NCBI RefSeq assembly: GCF_003287275.1
Contig: NZ_QEVW01000033.1
Span: forward strand, 49,923-113,922
Direction: 5' to 3'
Source: Paenibacillus taichungensis
Lineage (GTDB): Bacteria > Bacillota > Bacilli > Paenibacillales > Paenibacillaceae
Length of the DNA: 64,000 nt
The translations under genes were made by a program, and so were the position numbers. Below are positions 9,077 to 18,268 of this stretch, piece by piece. Under the pieces are notes generated by a model. The model was not told where the DNA came from, did not search any database, and was given only the letters and a program-made list of their open reading frames with translations. Positions within the stretch are counted from its first letter, which is position 1. Each line of letters starts with the position of its first letter.

Positions 9077-10135
9077 ATGTCCAAACTTAAAATTGCCGTT
9101 ATCGGTGCAGGATCAATTTCCGATTTTCATTTACAAGCGTATGACAGCAATCCCGAAGTTGAAATATACGCCATATGCGACCTGAATGAGGCGCGTGCCA
9201 AGGAAGCAGCAAAAAAATATAACGCTACTCATGTATTTACGGATTATAAAGAGCTCCTGGCACTGCCTGAAATTCATTCGGTCAGCATCTGTACCTGGAA
9301 TGATACACATGCCGAGATCAGCATTGCCGCTTTGGATGCGGGAAAAAACGTGCTTTGCGAGAAGCCGCTCTGTCAGACGGTTGAAGATGCGTTAGAAGTG
9401 GAGAAAGCTGTTCACCGCAGTGGAAAGCTGCTTCAAGTTGGCTTTGTACGCCGTTATAGCGACAATGCACAGATCCTGAAGAAGTTCATTGATGAAGGCG
9501 AGCTGGGAGAGATCTATTATGCCAAGGCATCCTGTCTGCGGCGTTTGGGCAATCCGGGCGGATGGTTTGCAGATGTGGAACGTTCTGGCGGTGGCCCGTT
9601 GATCGATATTGGTGTACACATTATTGATATCTCCTGGTACCTGATGGGCAAACCGAAAGTGAAAACCGTCTCCGCGAATGTCTCCAATCGATTGGGTAAC
9701 CGTGCGAATATCCGCAATCTGTCATTCTACCAGGCTGCGGATTATGATGCGAACAAAAACACCGTGGAGGATATGGCTAATGCGTTGATTCGTTTCGAGA
9801 ACGGGGCAAGCCTGCTGGTGGATGTAAGCTTCACGCTGCACGCGAAGCAGGATGAAACTTCGGTCAGACTCTATGGCGATAAAGGTGGGGCTGAACTGGA
9901 ACCAGAAATTTCACTGATTGGTGAGAAATTCGATACCATTTTGAACATGACGCCACAGGTGGATTTCAAATCCCTTGATTTCGCAGGTTCTTTCCGTAAT
10001 GAAGTCAATCATTTTATCGACAGTACCCAAGGACGCAAAGAGACACTTAGTCCCGTTGAGGATGGCGTTGAAATCATGAAAATTCTCTGTGCTATCTACG
10101 AGTCGGCACGTGAAGGACGCGAGATTTCATTTTAA
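9077..10135 (+). CDS. Gfo/Idh/MocA family NAD(P)-dependent oxidoreductase
   Basis: A 352-residue cytoplasmic dehydrogenase. The N-terminal Rossmann fold begins KIAVIGAGSISDFHLQAY (GxGxxx dinucleotide motif) and the conserved LCEKPLC motif lies near residue 95. The C-terminal alpha/beta domain carries GGGPLIDIGVHIIDISWYLMG, where the catalytic Lys/Asp/His set of the family normally resides. Such enzymes oxidise a ring hydroxyl of a sugar, glycoside or inositol. Location between two fucosidases and beside TIM-barrel isomerase-like proteins suggests a sugar substrate, possibly forming a 3-keto intermediate (inference). GGAGGGGA precedes ATG 9077. Repeat elements flank the gene on both sides. Confidence 0.88.
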   Translation: MSKLKIAVIGAGSISDFHLQAYDSNPEVEIYAICDLNEARAKEAAKKYNATHVFTDYKELLALPEIHSVSICTWNDTHAEISIAALDAGKNVLCEKPLCQTVEDALEVEKAVHRSGKLLQVGFVRRYSDNAQILKKFIDEGELGEIYYAKASCLRRLGNPGGWFADVERSGGGPLIDIGVHIIDISWYLMGKPKVKTVSANVSNRLGNRANIRNLSFYQAADYDANKNTVEDMANALIRFENGASLLVDVSFTLHAKQDETSVRLYGDKGGAELEPEISLIGEKFDTILNMTPQVDFKSLDFAGSFRNEVNHFIDSTQGRKETLSPVEDGVEIMKILCAIYESAREGREISF

Positions 10136-10142
10136 AAAGGTG

Positions 10143-10254
10143 TATTGCAATCTGAAGAAGCGAAGCGCTCGCCTTTATCCCCGGATTTCGACCAATTATA
10201 AAGTGAAATCAAAGAAATCCGGGGATAACAGCGATCGGAAGATGGTACTGCAAT
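10143..10254. repeat. interspersed repeat element, copy 2
   Basis: A 112-base element with the same ends as copy 1. It contains a perfect 15-base inverted repeat, TTATCCCCGGATTTC at 10175-10189 and its complement at 10214-10228. It is bracketed by near-identical nonamers, TATTGCAAT (10143-10151) and TACTGCAAT (10246-10254), which look like a target-site duplication. It begins eight bases after the Gfo/Idh stop codon. A MITE-like or BIME-like origin is inference. Confidence 0.75.
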
Positions 10255-10316
10255 TGGAGTGACAGAGCTTAACTTGTGTAGTTTATCTTATATCCAATCC
10301 AAAGGAGATGAACGGG

Positions 10317-11729
10317 ATGAGCGAAACCAAAGATACGGTGCTGGAACAGGAAGAACAGGTCGTCGAAGCCGGGGTGCACAACTTTAGCAAAGAAGAGGAA
10401 TGGGTGAAGCCTGAAGATCCGTTGCTGAATGAACGTCTGGAGTGGTTCAAGGATCAGAAGCTGGGGTTGATGATGCATTGGGGTCCCTATTCCCAGCTCG
10501 GTCTTGTAGAATCCTGGGCGCTAAGTGACGAGGATGGCGATTGGTCACGCAATGATATCGACTGGACTGACGATATGGAGCATTTCAAGCAGGAATACTT
10601 TGATCTCAACAAAACCTTCAATCCGATTCGCTTTCAGCCTGAAGAGTGGGCACAGATGGCCGCGGATAACGGGTTCAAATATTTCCTTTTCACCACCAAA
10701 CATCATGATGGTTTCTGCATGTGGGATACACATACCACCGATTATCGCATCACGGGCAAAGATACTCCTTTTCACACCCATAAGTATGCGGACATTTGCC
10801 GGGCGCTTTTTGACGCGTTTCGTGCCAAGGGGCTCGGCATCTCGGCTTACTTCTCCAAAGCGGACTGGCATACGCCATATTACTGGACACCTGGCATGGA
10901 GCGTGGAAGCCATATGTGGCGTGGACCATCCTATGATCCGAAAGCGTATCCGTGGCTGTGGGAGAAATTCGTGGAGTTTACGCATGAGCAAATTATGGAG
11001 CTGCTGACCAACTATGGACGAATCGAATGTCTGTGGCTGGATGCAGGCTGGGTACGTGAAGGCCGTCACGGTCAGGATATCCGATTGGGCGAAGTGGTGG
11101 AGCGGGCGCGTCAGACAACTCAGCCGTGGCTCCTCGCAGCAGATCGCACGGTAGGTGGACCGTATGAGAATATCGTAACTCCAGAACAGACCATCCCGGA
11201 GCATCCAATGAATATTCCTTGGGAGAGCTGTATCACGGTGGGCAATTCCTTTGCGTTTGGATATGACGATCAGTACAAGTCAGCAAGACAGTTGGCGCAT
11301 ATTCTGCTTGAGGTCGTATCCAAGGGTGGTAATTTGGCGCTGAATGTGGGACCACAACCAGACGGGCGTCTTCCAAAAGGGGCAGTCCGAAGTATTAAAG
11401 CCCTGGGAGAATGGATCGGTACTCACGGGGAGGGCATCTATGGCACGCGAATTTGCGGACCATACTTCACAGGAGAGTGGGCCTTTACACGTAAGGAAGA
11501 TCTCAACGTATCGTATGCTTTCCGTTTGTACAGAAGCGAGAACGAGGCGGTACAATCACAGGTGGTCATTCCATATGTGGAAAAGGTGGAGCGAATTGAA
11601 CTCGTCGGCACAGACGATGTGTTGTCATTCCAACGGACGGAAGATGGACTTGTTGTAGAGTTACCGCAAGCAGCAGTTACGGAAACAGCACCTATCACGC
11701 TAACGTTCAGATTGTTCACAAACCAATAA
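10317..11729 (+). CDS. alpha-L-fucosidase, GH29 family (second)
   Basis: A 470-residue intracellular GH29 enzyme, distinct from the one at 6288. Visible landmarks are GLMMHWGPYSQLG, TTKHHDGFCMWDTHTTDYRI and the nucleophile region IECLWLDAGW (Asp242). The C-terminal beta domain includes VIPYVEKVERIELVG. The acid/base residue cannot be placed with confidence by eye. Spacing from AAAGGAG (10301-10307) selects ATG 10317 over ATG 10308, which abuts the ribosome site. Two diverged fucosidases in one locus suggest different linkages (for example alpha-1,2 versus alpha-1,3/4/6), which is inference. A strong terminator follows. Confidence 0.87.
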   Translation: MSETKDTVLEQEEQVVEAGVHNFSKEEEWVKPEDPLLNERLEWFKDQKLGLMMHWGPYSQLGLVESWALSDEDGDWSRNDIDWTDDMEHFKQEYFDLNKTFNPIRFQPEEWAQMAADNGFKYFLFTTKHHDGFCMWDTHTTDYRITGKDTPFHTHKYADICRALFDAFRAKGLGISAYFSKADWHTPYYWTPGMERGSHMWRGPSYDPKAYPWLWEKFVEFTHEQIMELLTNYGRIECLWLDAGWVREGRHGQDIRLGEVVERARQTTQPWLLAADRTVGGPYENIVTPEQTIPEHPMNIPWESCITVGNSFAFGYDDQYKSARQLAHILLEVVSKGGNLALNVGPQPDGRLPKGAVRSIKALGEWIGTHGEGIYGTRICGPYFTGEWAFTRKEDLNVSYAFRLYRSENEAVQSQVVIPYVEKVERIELVGTDDVLSFQRTEDGLVVELPQAAVTETAPITLTFRLFTNQ

Positions 11730-11740
11730 ATCTACACTTC

Positions 11741-11778
11741 AAATCCCGGGGGACTTTACAGTCTTTCGGGATTTTTTG
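11741..11778 (+). terminator. intrinsic terminator closing the fucosidase run
   Basis: AATCCCG-GGGACT-TTAC-AGTCTTT-CGGGATT pairs almost fully and is followed by a T-run. It separates the enzyme genes from the ABC-transporter operon. Confidence 0.9.
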
Positions 11779-11874
11779 GGTTGGTGATTTTTGCGATATA
11801 CCTGTGCTAAAGGACGATTTTTCCTTGTTCGGCAAGGGTTTTGGGAATAAGGAGAGGTGGGAGAAAATTGCAAA

Positions 11875-11925
11875 TTGATAAAAGAACACGGCTCAAGGTA
11901 CTATCGATTTAAGAAAGCGTTACCT
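11875..11925 (+). promoter_or_regulatory. promoter with overlapping cre-like site for the sugar ABC operon
   Basis: TTGATA (11875-11880), 18-base spacer, TACTAT (11899-11904) forms a plausible sigma-A promoter. AAGAAAGCGTTACCT at 11911-11925 matches the CcpA operator consensus WTGNAANCGNWNNCW at all but one position and would sit on the start of transcription. This predicts glucose repression of the importer. The rest of the 312-base gap (11730-12041) holds the terminator and nothing else I can assign. Confidence 0.6.
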
Positions 11926-12041
11926 GACATTATTCTTCACACGGATGACGCTAATGCAGAAAAGTGAGTCAAAAAAAAGGATGTTTAAGGGATGTAAATG
12001 TAATGTATTATTACACTTAAGGTGTAGAAGGAGTGACGCGA

Positions 12042-13022
12042 ATGAGTCGAGCTACGGAAAGCATACCTGCACCGGTGGAGCTCCAGCAAGGAAGGAACTA
12101 CGCAGAACCCAAGCGACAGCATCCATTTATCAGAAGCCTCAAGAAGCATTGGGAGCTCTATCTACTGGTGCTGCCTCCCGTATTGTATCTGTTGATCTTC
12201 AAGTACATTCCGATGGTTGGTGTACAGATTGCCTTCAAAGACTTTAGTGTCGTCAAAGGAATCTGGGGAAGCCCATGGGTTGGACTGAAACACTTTGAAG
12301 CCTTTTTTGAATCCCCGAACTTCTGGCTGCTGATCAAAAATACGATTGGTATCAGTTTCTACTCGTTACTCGCCGGATTTCCCATACCGATCCTGCTGGC
12401 GCTCGCGCTAAATGAGATCCGAACAGGTTACTTTAAAAAGACCGTCCAGATGGTCACCTATGCTCCGCATTTTATCTCTACAGTCGTCATGGTATCCATT
12501 ATTATTCTGATGCTGTCACCGCATGTGGGTGTTGTAGACAAGCTATTTACCTTCCTGGGTTTCCCGATGACCAACTTTATGGGCATTCCCGAATACTTCA
12601 AATCCATCTATGTGTGGTCGGGTGTATGGCAGGGCATGGGTTATTCATCGATCATTTATATCGCGGCTCTCGCTGGCGTTGATCCATCTCTCTATGAGGC
12701 AGCGAAGATGGACGGCGCTTCAAGGCTTCGGAAAATTTGGCATATCGACCTGCCAACGCTCGTGCCTGTTACCGTCATCATGCTGATTCTGAGTTTGGGC
12801 AGCATTATGGGCGTGGGCTTTGAAAAAATATATCTAATGCAGAATCCGCTCAACACGAGTGCATCGGAGGTCATCTCCACGTATGTGTACAAGGTCGGTC
12901 TGATCGGGGCCAACTTCAGCTTCTCCTCGGCAGTAGGATTGTTCAACTCCGTTATCAACCTGATCCTGTTGGTTATCGTCAACGGCATTTCCCGCAAAGT
13001 ATCCCAGAACAGCTTGTGGTAA
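12042..13022 (+). CDS. carbohydrate ABC transporter permease, LplB type
   Basis: A 326-residue inner-membrane permease with about six transmembrane segments and the EAA loop YEAAKMDGASRLRKIWHIDLPTL that contacts the ATPase. The long cytoplasmic N-terminus and the sequence LYLLVLPPVLYLLIFKYIPMVGVQIAF are typical of LplB-type oligosaccharide permeases. ATG 12042 follows AAGGAG at proper distance; a GTG nine bases upstream is too close to it. It is first in a three-gene operon (two permeases then a binding protein). No ATPase gene is present, as is usual where an MsmX-like shared ATPase energises several importers. Confidence 0.9.
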   Translation: MSRATESIPAPVELQQGRNYAEPKRQHPFIRSLKKHWELYLLVLPPVLYLLIFKYIPMVGVQIAFKDFSVVKGIWGSPWVGLKHFEAFFESPNFWLLIKNTIGISFYSLLAGFPIPILLALALNEIRTGYFKKTVQMVTYAPHFISTVVMVSIIILMLSPHVGVVDKLFTFLGFPMTNFMGIPEYFKSIYVWSGVWQGMGYSSIIYIAALAGVDPSLYEAAKMDGASRLRKIWHIDLPTLVPVTVIMLILSLGSIMGVGFEKIYLMQNPLNTSASEVISTYVYKVGLIGANFSFSSAVGLFNSVINLILLVIVNGISRKVSQNSLW

Positions 13023-13037
13023 AGGAGGAGCTCATCC

Positions 13038-13946
13038 ATGTTCAACCTGATGAATCGTAACCGGATCAAGGACCCCCTCGGTGACCGAATCTTCATGACA
13101 TTCAACTATATCTTTCTGTTCGCCATACTTCTAACGGTGTTTTACCCGCTCTTGTATATCATCAGTTCTTCGTTCAGCTCCTCGCGTGCCGTTACATCCG
13201 GTCAGGTGTGGCTGTTCCCGGTAGACTTTAACATCAAGGCCTACATCTCCATTTTCAAAAGCCAGCAACTTATGCTCGGTTTCTACAACACGATCATCTA
13301 TACCGTTGTAGGCACGTTTATCAATGTGGCGCTTACGGTCATGCTGGCGTATCCGCTGTCGCGCAAGTCGTTTTACGGAAGAGGAGCCATCATTATTTTC
13401 ATGATGATCACGATGTTCTTTGATGGCGGTCTGATTCCAACCTATCTCTTGATGAAAGACCTTCATTTATTGGATACACGCTGGGCGATGTGGCTGCCAG
13501 GGGCGCTCGCGGTGTTTCAGGTTATCGTAGCGAGAACCTTCTTCCAGTCTTCCATCCCGGAAGAGCTGGGGGAGGCGGCGGAAATGGACGGATGTCGAGA
13601 CATTCGGTATTTGATCAGCGTGGTTCTTCCGTTATCGAAGCCGATTCTGGCGGTCATGACCCTGATGTATGCGGTGGGGCACTGGAATGCGTACTTTGAT
13701 GCCCTAATCTATCTTCGTTCCGAGAAGCTGTTCCCACTCCAATATGTGCTGCGCAATCTGCTAATTCTAAACGCCGCAGACCCGGCAATGTTAGCCAATA
13801 CGAGCCAGCAGCTAAGAGATCAGGGATTCGAGCAGGTGCTGAAATACGCACTGATCGTAGTCGCCAGCATTCCCATTCTCATCATGTACCCGTTTGTGCA
13901 GAAGCATTTTGTTAAAGGGGTTATGGTTGGCTCGCTCAAAGGATGA
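13038..13946 (+). CDS. carbohydrate ABC transporter permease, LplC type
   Basis: A 302-residue six-helix permease, partner of the preceding gene (15-base gap, AAAGGAGG site). The EAA loop reads GEAAEMDGCRDIRYLISVVLPL, and MYPFVQKHFVKGVMVGSLKG is the typical C-terminal signature of MalG/LplC-type permeases. Together with the LplB-type subunit it would form the translocation channel for an oligosaccharide, probably a product of extracellular glycan breakdown. Confidence 0.9.
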   Translation: MFNLMNRNRIKDPLGDRIFMTFNYIFLFAILLTVFYPLLYIISSSFSSSRAVTSGQVWLFPVDFNIKAYISIFKSQQLMLGFYNTIIYTVVGTFINVALTVMLAYPLSRKSFYGRGAIIIFMMITMFFDGGLIPTYLLMKDLHLLDTRWAMWLPGALAVFQVIVARTFFQSSIPEELGEAAEMDGCRDIRYLISVVLPLSKPILAVMTLMYAVGHWNAYFDALIYLRSEKLFPLQYVLRNLLILNAADPAMLANTSQQLRDQGFEQVLKYALIVVASIPILIMYPFVQKHFVKGVMVGSLKG

Positions 13947-14074
13947 TCTTTGTCATCTGCGTCCGTTACGCCACTTGAAAGGAGGTGGGGGAACACTCCA
14001 GCTTCCGGAATCGGGTTTAACACGAATACGTAATCAGATGGTTATGCCGTTTTCAACAAAAAGGAGGAGTCAGA

Positions 14075-15712
14075 TTGAAAAAATCTTGGATTTCGATGTT
14101 GTTTCTGGTCTTTGCTTCGATGGCTTTGTTGTCCGCATGTGGTTCATCCGAGGATGCGGGTACAGGGAGCGACGGTAGCGGGGAGAGCGGTGGCCCGGTA
14201 ACGATGACCTTCTTTGCCCCACAAGGTAAAGCGTCCATGGAAGAAAATGAGTTCACCAAATTTATCGAAGACAAGTTCGATGTTACCCTGAAATGGGATC
14301 TGGCCCCGACGGACGCTCTGCAAGACCGCAGACAGTTGCTGCTGGCGAGTGGGGACTATCCCGAAGTGTTCCTCCATGGCAAGTTCACGACCTCAGACCT
14401 TCAAACGTACGGAAAACAGGGCGTGTTCCTCCCGCTGCAGGATCTGATTAAGCAGTACGGTCCAAATCTCACCAAGATTATGGAGGAGAAACCGTACTTC
14501 AAAGAAGCGGTAACTGCGCCGGATGGCAACATCTACGCACTGCCGATCTTCAATGAATGTTACCACTGTACGTACGCTCAGAAATACTGGATTAATACTG
14601 AGTGGCTGGACAATCTGGGACTCAAAATGCCTACCACGACCGATGAACTCTACACGGTTCTGAAGGCGTTCAAGGAACAAGACCCGAATGGCAACGGCAA
14701 AGCCGATGAGATTCCACTCACGGGTGCACCCAACAAGTACGTGTGGAATGGCAACATCGATGCCTATTTGATGAACAGCTTTATCTATAATGACAATGAT
14801 AAATATCTGATTGTGAATGATGGCAAGGTTGATTTTGCAGCGAATAAGGAAGAGTGGAAAAAAGGGCTGGAGTACATGCACAAGCTGTATGCAGAAGGTT
14901 TGATTGATCCGGCTTCCTTCACGCAGAACGATCAGGCAATCGGGCAGTTGGGTAACAAGGAAGGGGATGAGGTGGTCGGATCTATAACGACAGCGCTCGT
15001 CAGCTACCTAGTGAACACGTATGACAAAGATATCACCCGCCACCAGCACTGGGACATCGTGCCTCCACTGAAAGGGCCGGATGGCGTGCAGACGACAGGT
15101 GCTACGCAAAGCGTAGGTGAGTTCGAGTTCGCTATCACCAATAAAGCGACCGAAGCACAACAGATCGCCGCGATCAAAATTGTAGATTACATGTTCAGTG
15201 AAGAAGGTGCTCTGTATGCAGAGTACGGTCCAACAGAAGGAAAGGGCTGGAAGAAGGCGGATGCCGATGAGAAAAACATCAATGGTGAGCCTGCCAAATA
15301 CAGCTACTATAACCTGCCTGAGCGTGACCCAAATGTTGTAGTCAACGAAAGTTGGTCACAGATCGGAGCACATGACTTGTCCAATACGTTTCGCAATCTG
15401 TTTGCAGAAGGTCAGAACCCACTGGAAGCAGAGGGTTACGGTACACGTCTGGCGCAAGCAACTAATGTATATGAACCTTATGCACCAAAAGAAGTCTATC
15501 CTGCCAACGTATTTATCCGTCCTGAAGATACAGAAACCGCTGCGCAGCTCACGACGGCCGTCAAGGATTACGTGATGACCAATATGGCTCAATTCATTAT
15601 TGGCAGCAAGAGCATCGATAAGGAATGGGACGCTTACGTAAAAGGTTTTGATGGTCTGGGACTCAGCAATTACCTTGAGATTTACCAGCGTGCAATTGAG
15701 AAGAATCAATAA
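14075..15712 (+). CDS. extracellular sugar-binding lipoprotein of the Lpl-type ABC importer
   Basis: A 545-residue secreted lipoprotein. The signal peptide MKKSWISMLFLVFASMALLSAC ends in a lipobox (LSAC, Cys22) followed by a low-complexity GSSEDAGTGSDG tether. The mature part has the family-1-like solute-binding fold (EVFLHGKFTTSDLQTYGKQGVFLPLQDLI). It starts at TTG 14075 with AAGGAGG at 14061-14067. The 128 bases between it and the permease gene have a weak GATGAT/GTCATC hairpin that may tune subunit ratio. It is the substrate-capturing subunit; its specificity is unknown, though neighbouring fucosidases and mannosidase suggest a complex glycan fragment. Confidence 0.9.
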   Translation: MKKSWISMLFLVFASMALLSACGSSEDAGTGSDGSGESGGPVTMTFFAPQGKASMEENEFTKFIEDKFDVTLKWDLAPTDALQDRRQLLLASGDYPEVFLHGKFTTSDLQTYGKQGVFLPLQDLIKQYGPNLTKIMEEKPYFKEAVTAPDGNIYALPIFNECYHCTYAQKYWINTEWLDNLGLKMPTTTDELYTVLKAFKEQDPNGNGKADEIPLTGAPNKYVWNGNIDAYLMNSFIYNDNDKYLIVNDGKVDFAANKEEWKKGLEYMHKLYAEGLIDPASFTQNDQAIGQLGNKEGDEVVGSITTALVSYLVNTYDKDITRHQHWDIVPPLKGPDGVQTTGATQSVGEFEFAITNKATEAQQIAAIKIVDYMFSEEGALYAEYGPTEGKGWKKADADEKNINGEPAKYSYYNLPERDPNVVVNESWSQIGAHDLSNTFRNLFAEGQNPLEAEGYGTRLAQATNVYEPYAPKEVYPANVFIRPEDTETAAQLTTAVKDYVMTNMAQFIIGSKSIDKEWDAYVKGFDGLGLSNYLEIYQRAIEKNQ

Positions 15713-15737
15713 GGCTAATGGATTCATGAATGAGGCT

Positions 15738-15779
15738 GTCCCGATGCCAACACAGGAATCGGGACGGTCTTCTCCTTTT
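15738..15779 (+). terminator. intrinsic terminator of the Lpl-type operon
   Basis: GTCCCGAT (15738-15745) and ATCGGGAC (15758-15765) form a stem followed by TCTTCTCCTTTT. Confidence 0.8.
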
Positions 15780-15805
15780 GACAACCCCACTTCATCCGAT
15801 ATAAT
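15778..15805 (+). promoter_or_regulatory. consensus sigma-A promoter for the AraC-type regulator
   Basis: TTGACA (15778-15783), 16-base spacer, TATAAT (15800-15805): both hexamers are perfect. The regulator is therefore likely expressed constitutively and independently of the operon upstream, whose terminator T-run it overlaps. Confidence 0.8.
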
Positions 15806-15907
15806 TTACTGAATATTTATGGAAAATTAGCGACCAGATTGGCGCGGTTGTCATTCCAGCTTATGCAAAATACTCATGCGTATAAACAGTGGTGGGGGGC
15901 CTCGGAG

Positions 15908-18130
15908 ATGAACAACAGTTGGTTTAGACGTTTGCTGCTATCGTATTTGCCTGTTTTTTTTATCGTGACCACAATCCTGTTTATCATTTTCTTTCAGGTA
16001 TTCAATGAACAGAACCGGAGAGAAGCACTCAAGGCCAATGAATTCCTGGCGTCACAGGTAACGCAATATCTGGACAATTCACTGCGCTCCATCGACTTCA
16101 AGGTGCTGCGTGATATTTTGACCAATCCCAATCTGAAAAATTATTATTCGGTAACCGGAAGCGAGGATGTGTATGCCGGAATTCAGGCAGTCCAGGTTAT
16201 TGATGAATTGAAAATAGAGTATCCGCTGATTAATTCCATATATCTGGTGAGATACAACGACGATACGGTATTCAGTAACGGCAAGGCGGTGCCGATTGAG
16301 GAATTCCCGGATGCAGCGTTTATTAATGATAGCCGTGCTGCAGCAACGCAAAAGTGGGTGGGAGCGAGATCCTTTAAGGCGTTCCCCACCGAGGAAGGAA
16401 AACAGGTCATTACGCTCATTCGCGGTGTCGGAAATGGCACGGGCCTTGTGGTTGTTAACGTCGATCTGCCAACCTTGCAGAAGTCCATCATGCAGATGTA
16501 CGACCCTGAGTTCACCTTCGTGAATATCTTCAATCGCTCAGGAGGAAATCTGTGGGACGGAGGAATGCAGGGTGGAATTACAGCAGTTTCTTCCAAAACA
16601 GACTCAGGGGAAGTGTTCTCCGAATTCACATCCAGCTACAGTGGCTGGAAGGTACAGACGGGACTGAACAATGGCAAGATCGTCAAATTCGCCCTGAAAT
16701 TTTATAATATCTGGTTTGTTTTTGCCGTTGCCGTTGTCCTGATTGGTGTGGTGTGGGTGATCTATGTGACACGGAGAAATTACAAGCCCATCCAGCAGAT
16801 TGTCACGTTGATTGAGACGGTAGCTTCGCAGAAACAGCCAGGGGTAGGTTATACGAAAGATAACGAGTTCCGTTTTATCCAGACTACGCTTGAGCGAATG
16901 ATTGATCAAACCAAGCAATATCAGGAGGAGCATGAAGAGAACCTGATTTTGCAGAAGAAATATTTCTTTCAGGAGCTGCTGGAGGGTACACGGGACTTTA
17001 CTGGAAATGAACTTACAGCGGAGATGAGCAGGTTCAAGCTCCCGCAATTAGAGGATCGATGGGCTGTAATTGTGGTGGAGATTGATCAGTACTCCCAGTT
17101 CATGGAGGAGTACCACAATCAGGATCAATCTCTCCTGAAATTTGTGTTATCCAGCATTCTGCAGGAGAGTGCAAGGCACGAGGGCACCGAAGTGTGGGCT
17201 GAGTGGATATCGGATCAGCGTCTGTATGCAATACTCTGGATTCCCGAAATGGAGAAAGGTGAGGAGACCGAGCAGAGACTGCTCTCCGGTTATCTTGACA
17301 GGGTTGGGCAGTATTTGAACTTCACCGTAACTATCGGTATTGGGAGAGTGGCAGTGGATGTCCGTGGTCTGAGAGCTTCGCTGAAGGAGGCCGTACATGC
17401 CTTGGAGTACAAGGCCGTGCTCGGCATGAACCGGATTATTTCTTGCGGGGAGGTACCGAACTCAACGAATGATGTGTATGAATTCCTGAAGACGATCTCT
17501 TTGTTGGTGCAGGCGATGCGACTGTCCGACGATGTCTGGGAGAAGCATTTTGACCGCTTGTTTGAGCAGATCCGTGAATCCGTGCTTTCCCGCCAGGAGA
17601 TTATGAATACGATCCAGTTGCTGTTCCAGCACTATAACCGGGAGTTCGCAGAACTTCCGCGAGAATATCAGGAGCGATGGGCTTCTATATTTACACCACT
17701 TCTTCCCAGGTTGGAGGGATGGGAGACGTTGGATGATTTGCGCGCGTTATGCTGGGAAGGCTTCCGTGATTTGGCGGAGCAGATCCAGACGCTGCAATGT
17801 TCCAGAAAACACAGATCTCATATTCTTGAAATTCGCAAGTATATTGAACAGAACTACAACAACCCCGAGCTGTCGCTGAATTATCTAAGTGATCTATTCG
17901 ATATCAATCCGAAATATCTAAGCAAGCTGTTCAAGGACGAAATTGGTGAGAAGTTCGTGGATCTTCTGATTAGTCACCGCATTGAGAAGGCGAAGCAGCT
18001 CATGCTGGAAACTGATAAGGCCATTCAGGAGATCAGTGAGGAAGTTGGGTATACGAATTACAATTCCTTCAATCGGGCGTTCAAAAATGTGGTGGGTGTA
18101 GCGCCTAGCGACTACCGCAAAGCCATGTGA
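15908..18130 (+). CDS. membrane-anchored AraC-family transcriptional regulator with extracellular sensor
   Basis: A 740-residue one-component regulator. A transmembrane segment at about residues 11-31 (LLSYLPVFFIVTTILFII) and a second near 265-290 bracket an extracellular sensor domain of about 230 residues with a Cache-like look. A cytoplasmic linker region follows. The last 100 residues hold the double helix-turn-helix (LSLNYLSDLFDINPKYLSKLF and IQEISEEVGYTNYNSFNRAFK). Such regulators sit beside Lpl-type importers in Paenibacillus and sense extracellular sugar. GGTGGGGGG precedes ATG 15908; the frame is open to 15839, but an earlier start would put a hydrophilic stretch ahead of the anchor. 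It probably controls the flanking importer and glycosidase genes. Confidence 0.85.
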   Translation: MNNSWFRRLLLSYLPVFFIVTTILFIIFFQVFNEQNRREALKANEFLASQVTQYLDNSLRSIDFKVLRDILTNPNLKNYYSVTGSEDVYAGIQAVQVIDELKIEYPLINSIYLVRYNDDTVFSNGKAVPIEEFPDAAFINDSRAAATQKWVGARSFKAFPTEEGKQVITLIRGVGNGTGLVVVNVDLPTLQKSIMQMYDPEFTFVNIFNRSGGNLWDGGMQGGITAVSSKTDSGEVFSEFTSSYSGWKVQTGLNNGKIVKFALKFYNIWFVFAVAVVLIGVVWVIYVTRRNYKPIQQIVTLIETVASQKQPGVGYTKDNEFRFIQTTLERMIDQTKQYQEEHEENLILQKKYFFQELLEGTRDFTGNELTAEMSRFKLPQLEDRWAVIVVEIDQYSQFMEEYHNQDQSLLKFVLSSILQESARHEGTEVWAEWISDQRLYAILWIPEMEKGEETEQRLLSGYLDRVGQYLNFTVTIGIGRVAVDVRGLRASLKEAVHALEYKAVLGMNRIISCGEVPNSTNDVYEFLKTISLLVQAMRLSDDVWEKHFDRLFEQIRESVLSRQEIMNTIQLLFQHYNREFAELPREYQERWASIFTPLLPRLEGWETLDDLRALCWEGFRDLAEQIQTLQCSRKHRSHILEIRKYIEQNYNNPELSLNYLSDLFDINPKYLSKLFKDEIGEKFVDLLISHRIEKAKQLMLETDKAIQEISEEVGYTNYNSFNRAFKNVVGVAPSDYRKAM

Positions 18131-18198
18131 GGGTGTTTGAAGGACGCCAAATTGACAGGGAAATAGTCGTTCTATTCTACGGGAGTCAACGGAGTTAT

Positions 18199-18234
18199 CG
18201 TATTCACCATATTCACCGTATTTACCGCAGTTGC
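18199..18234. repeat. tandem 9-base repeat ahead of the GH3/GH38 pair
   Basis: CGTATTCAC, CATATTCAC, CGTATTTAC and the diverged CGCAGTTGC follow one another without gaps. The array lies 35 bases before the start of the GH3 gene, in the region between a possible -35 (TTGACA, 18152-18157) and the ribosome site. It could be a regulator-binding array or simple replication slippage. Confidence 0.55.
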
Positions 18235-18268
18235 CAAACCAAGCCTAACTCATAAGGAGAATGTGCAT

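Noticed and set aside
18199..18234. Possible CRISPR-like array
   Set aside because: Repeats are only nine bases and have no spacers; no cas genes are present.
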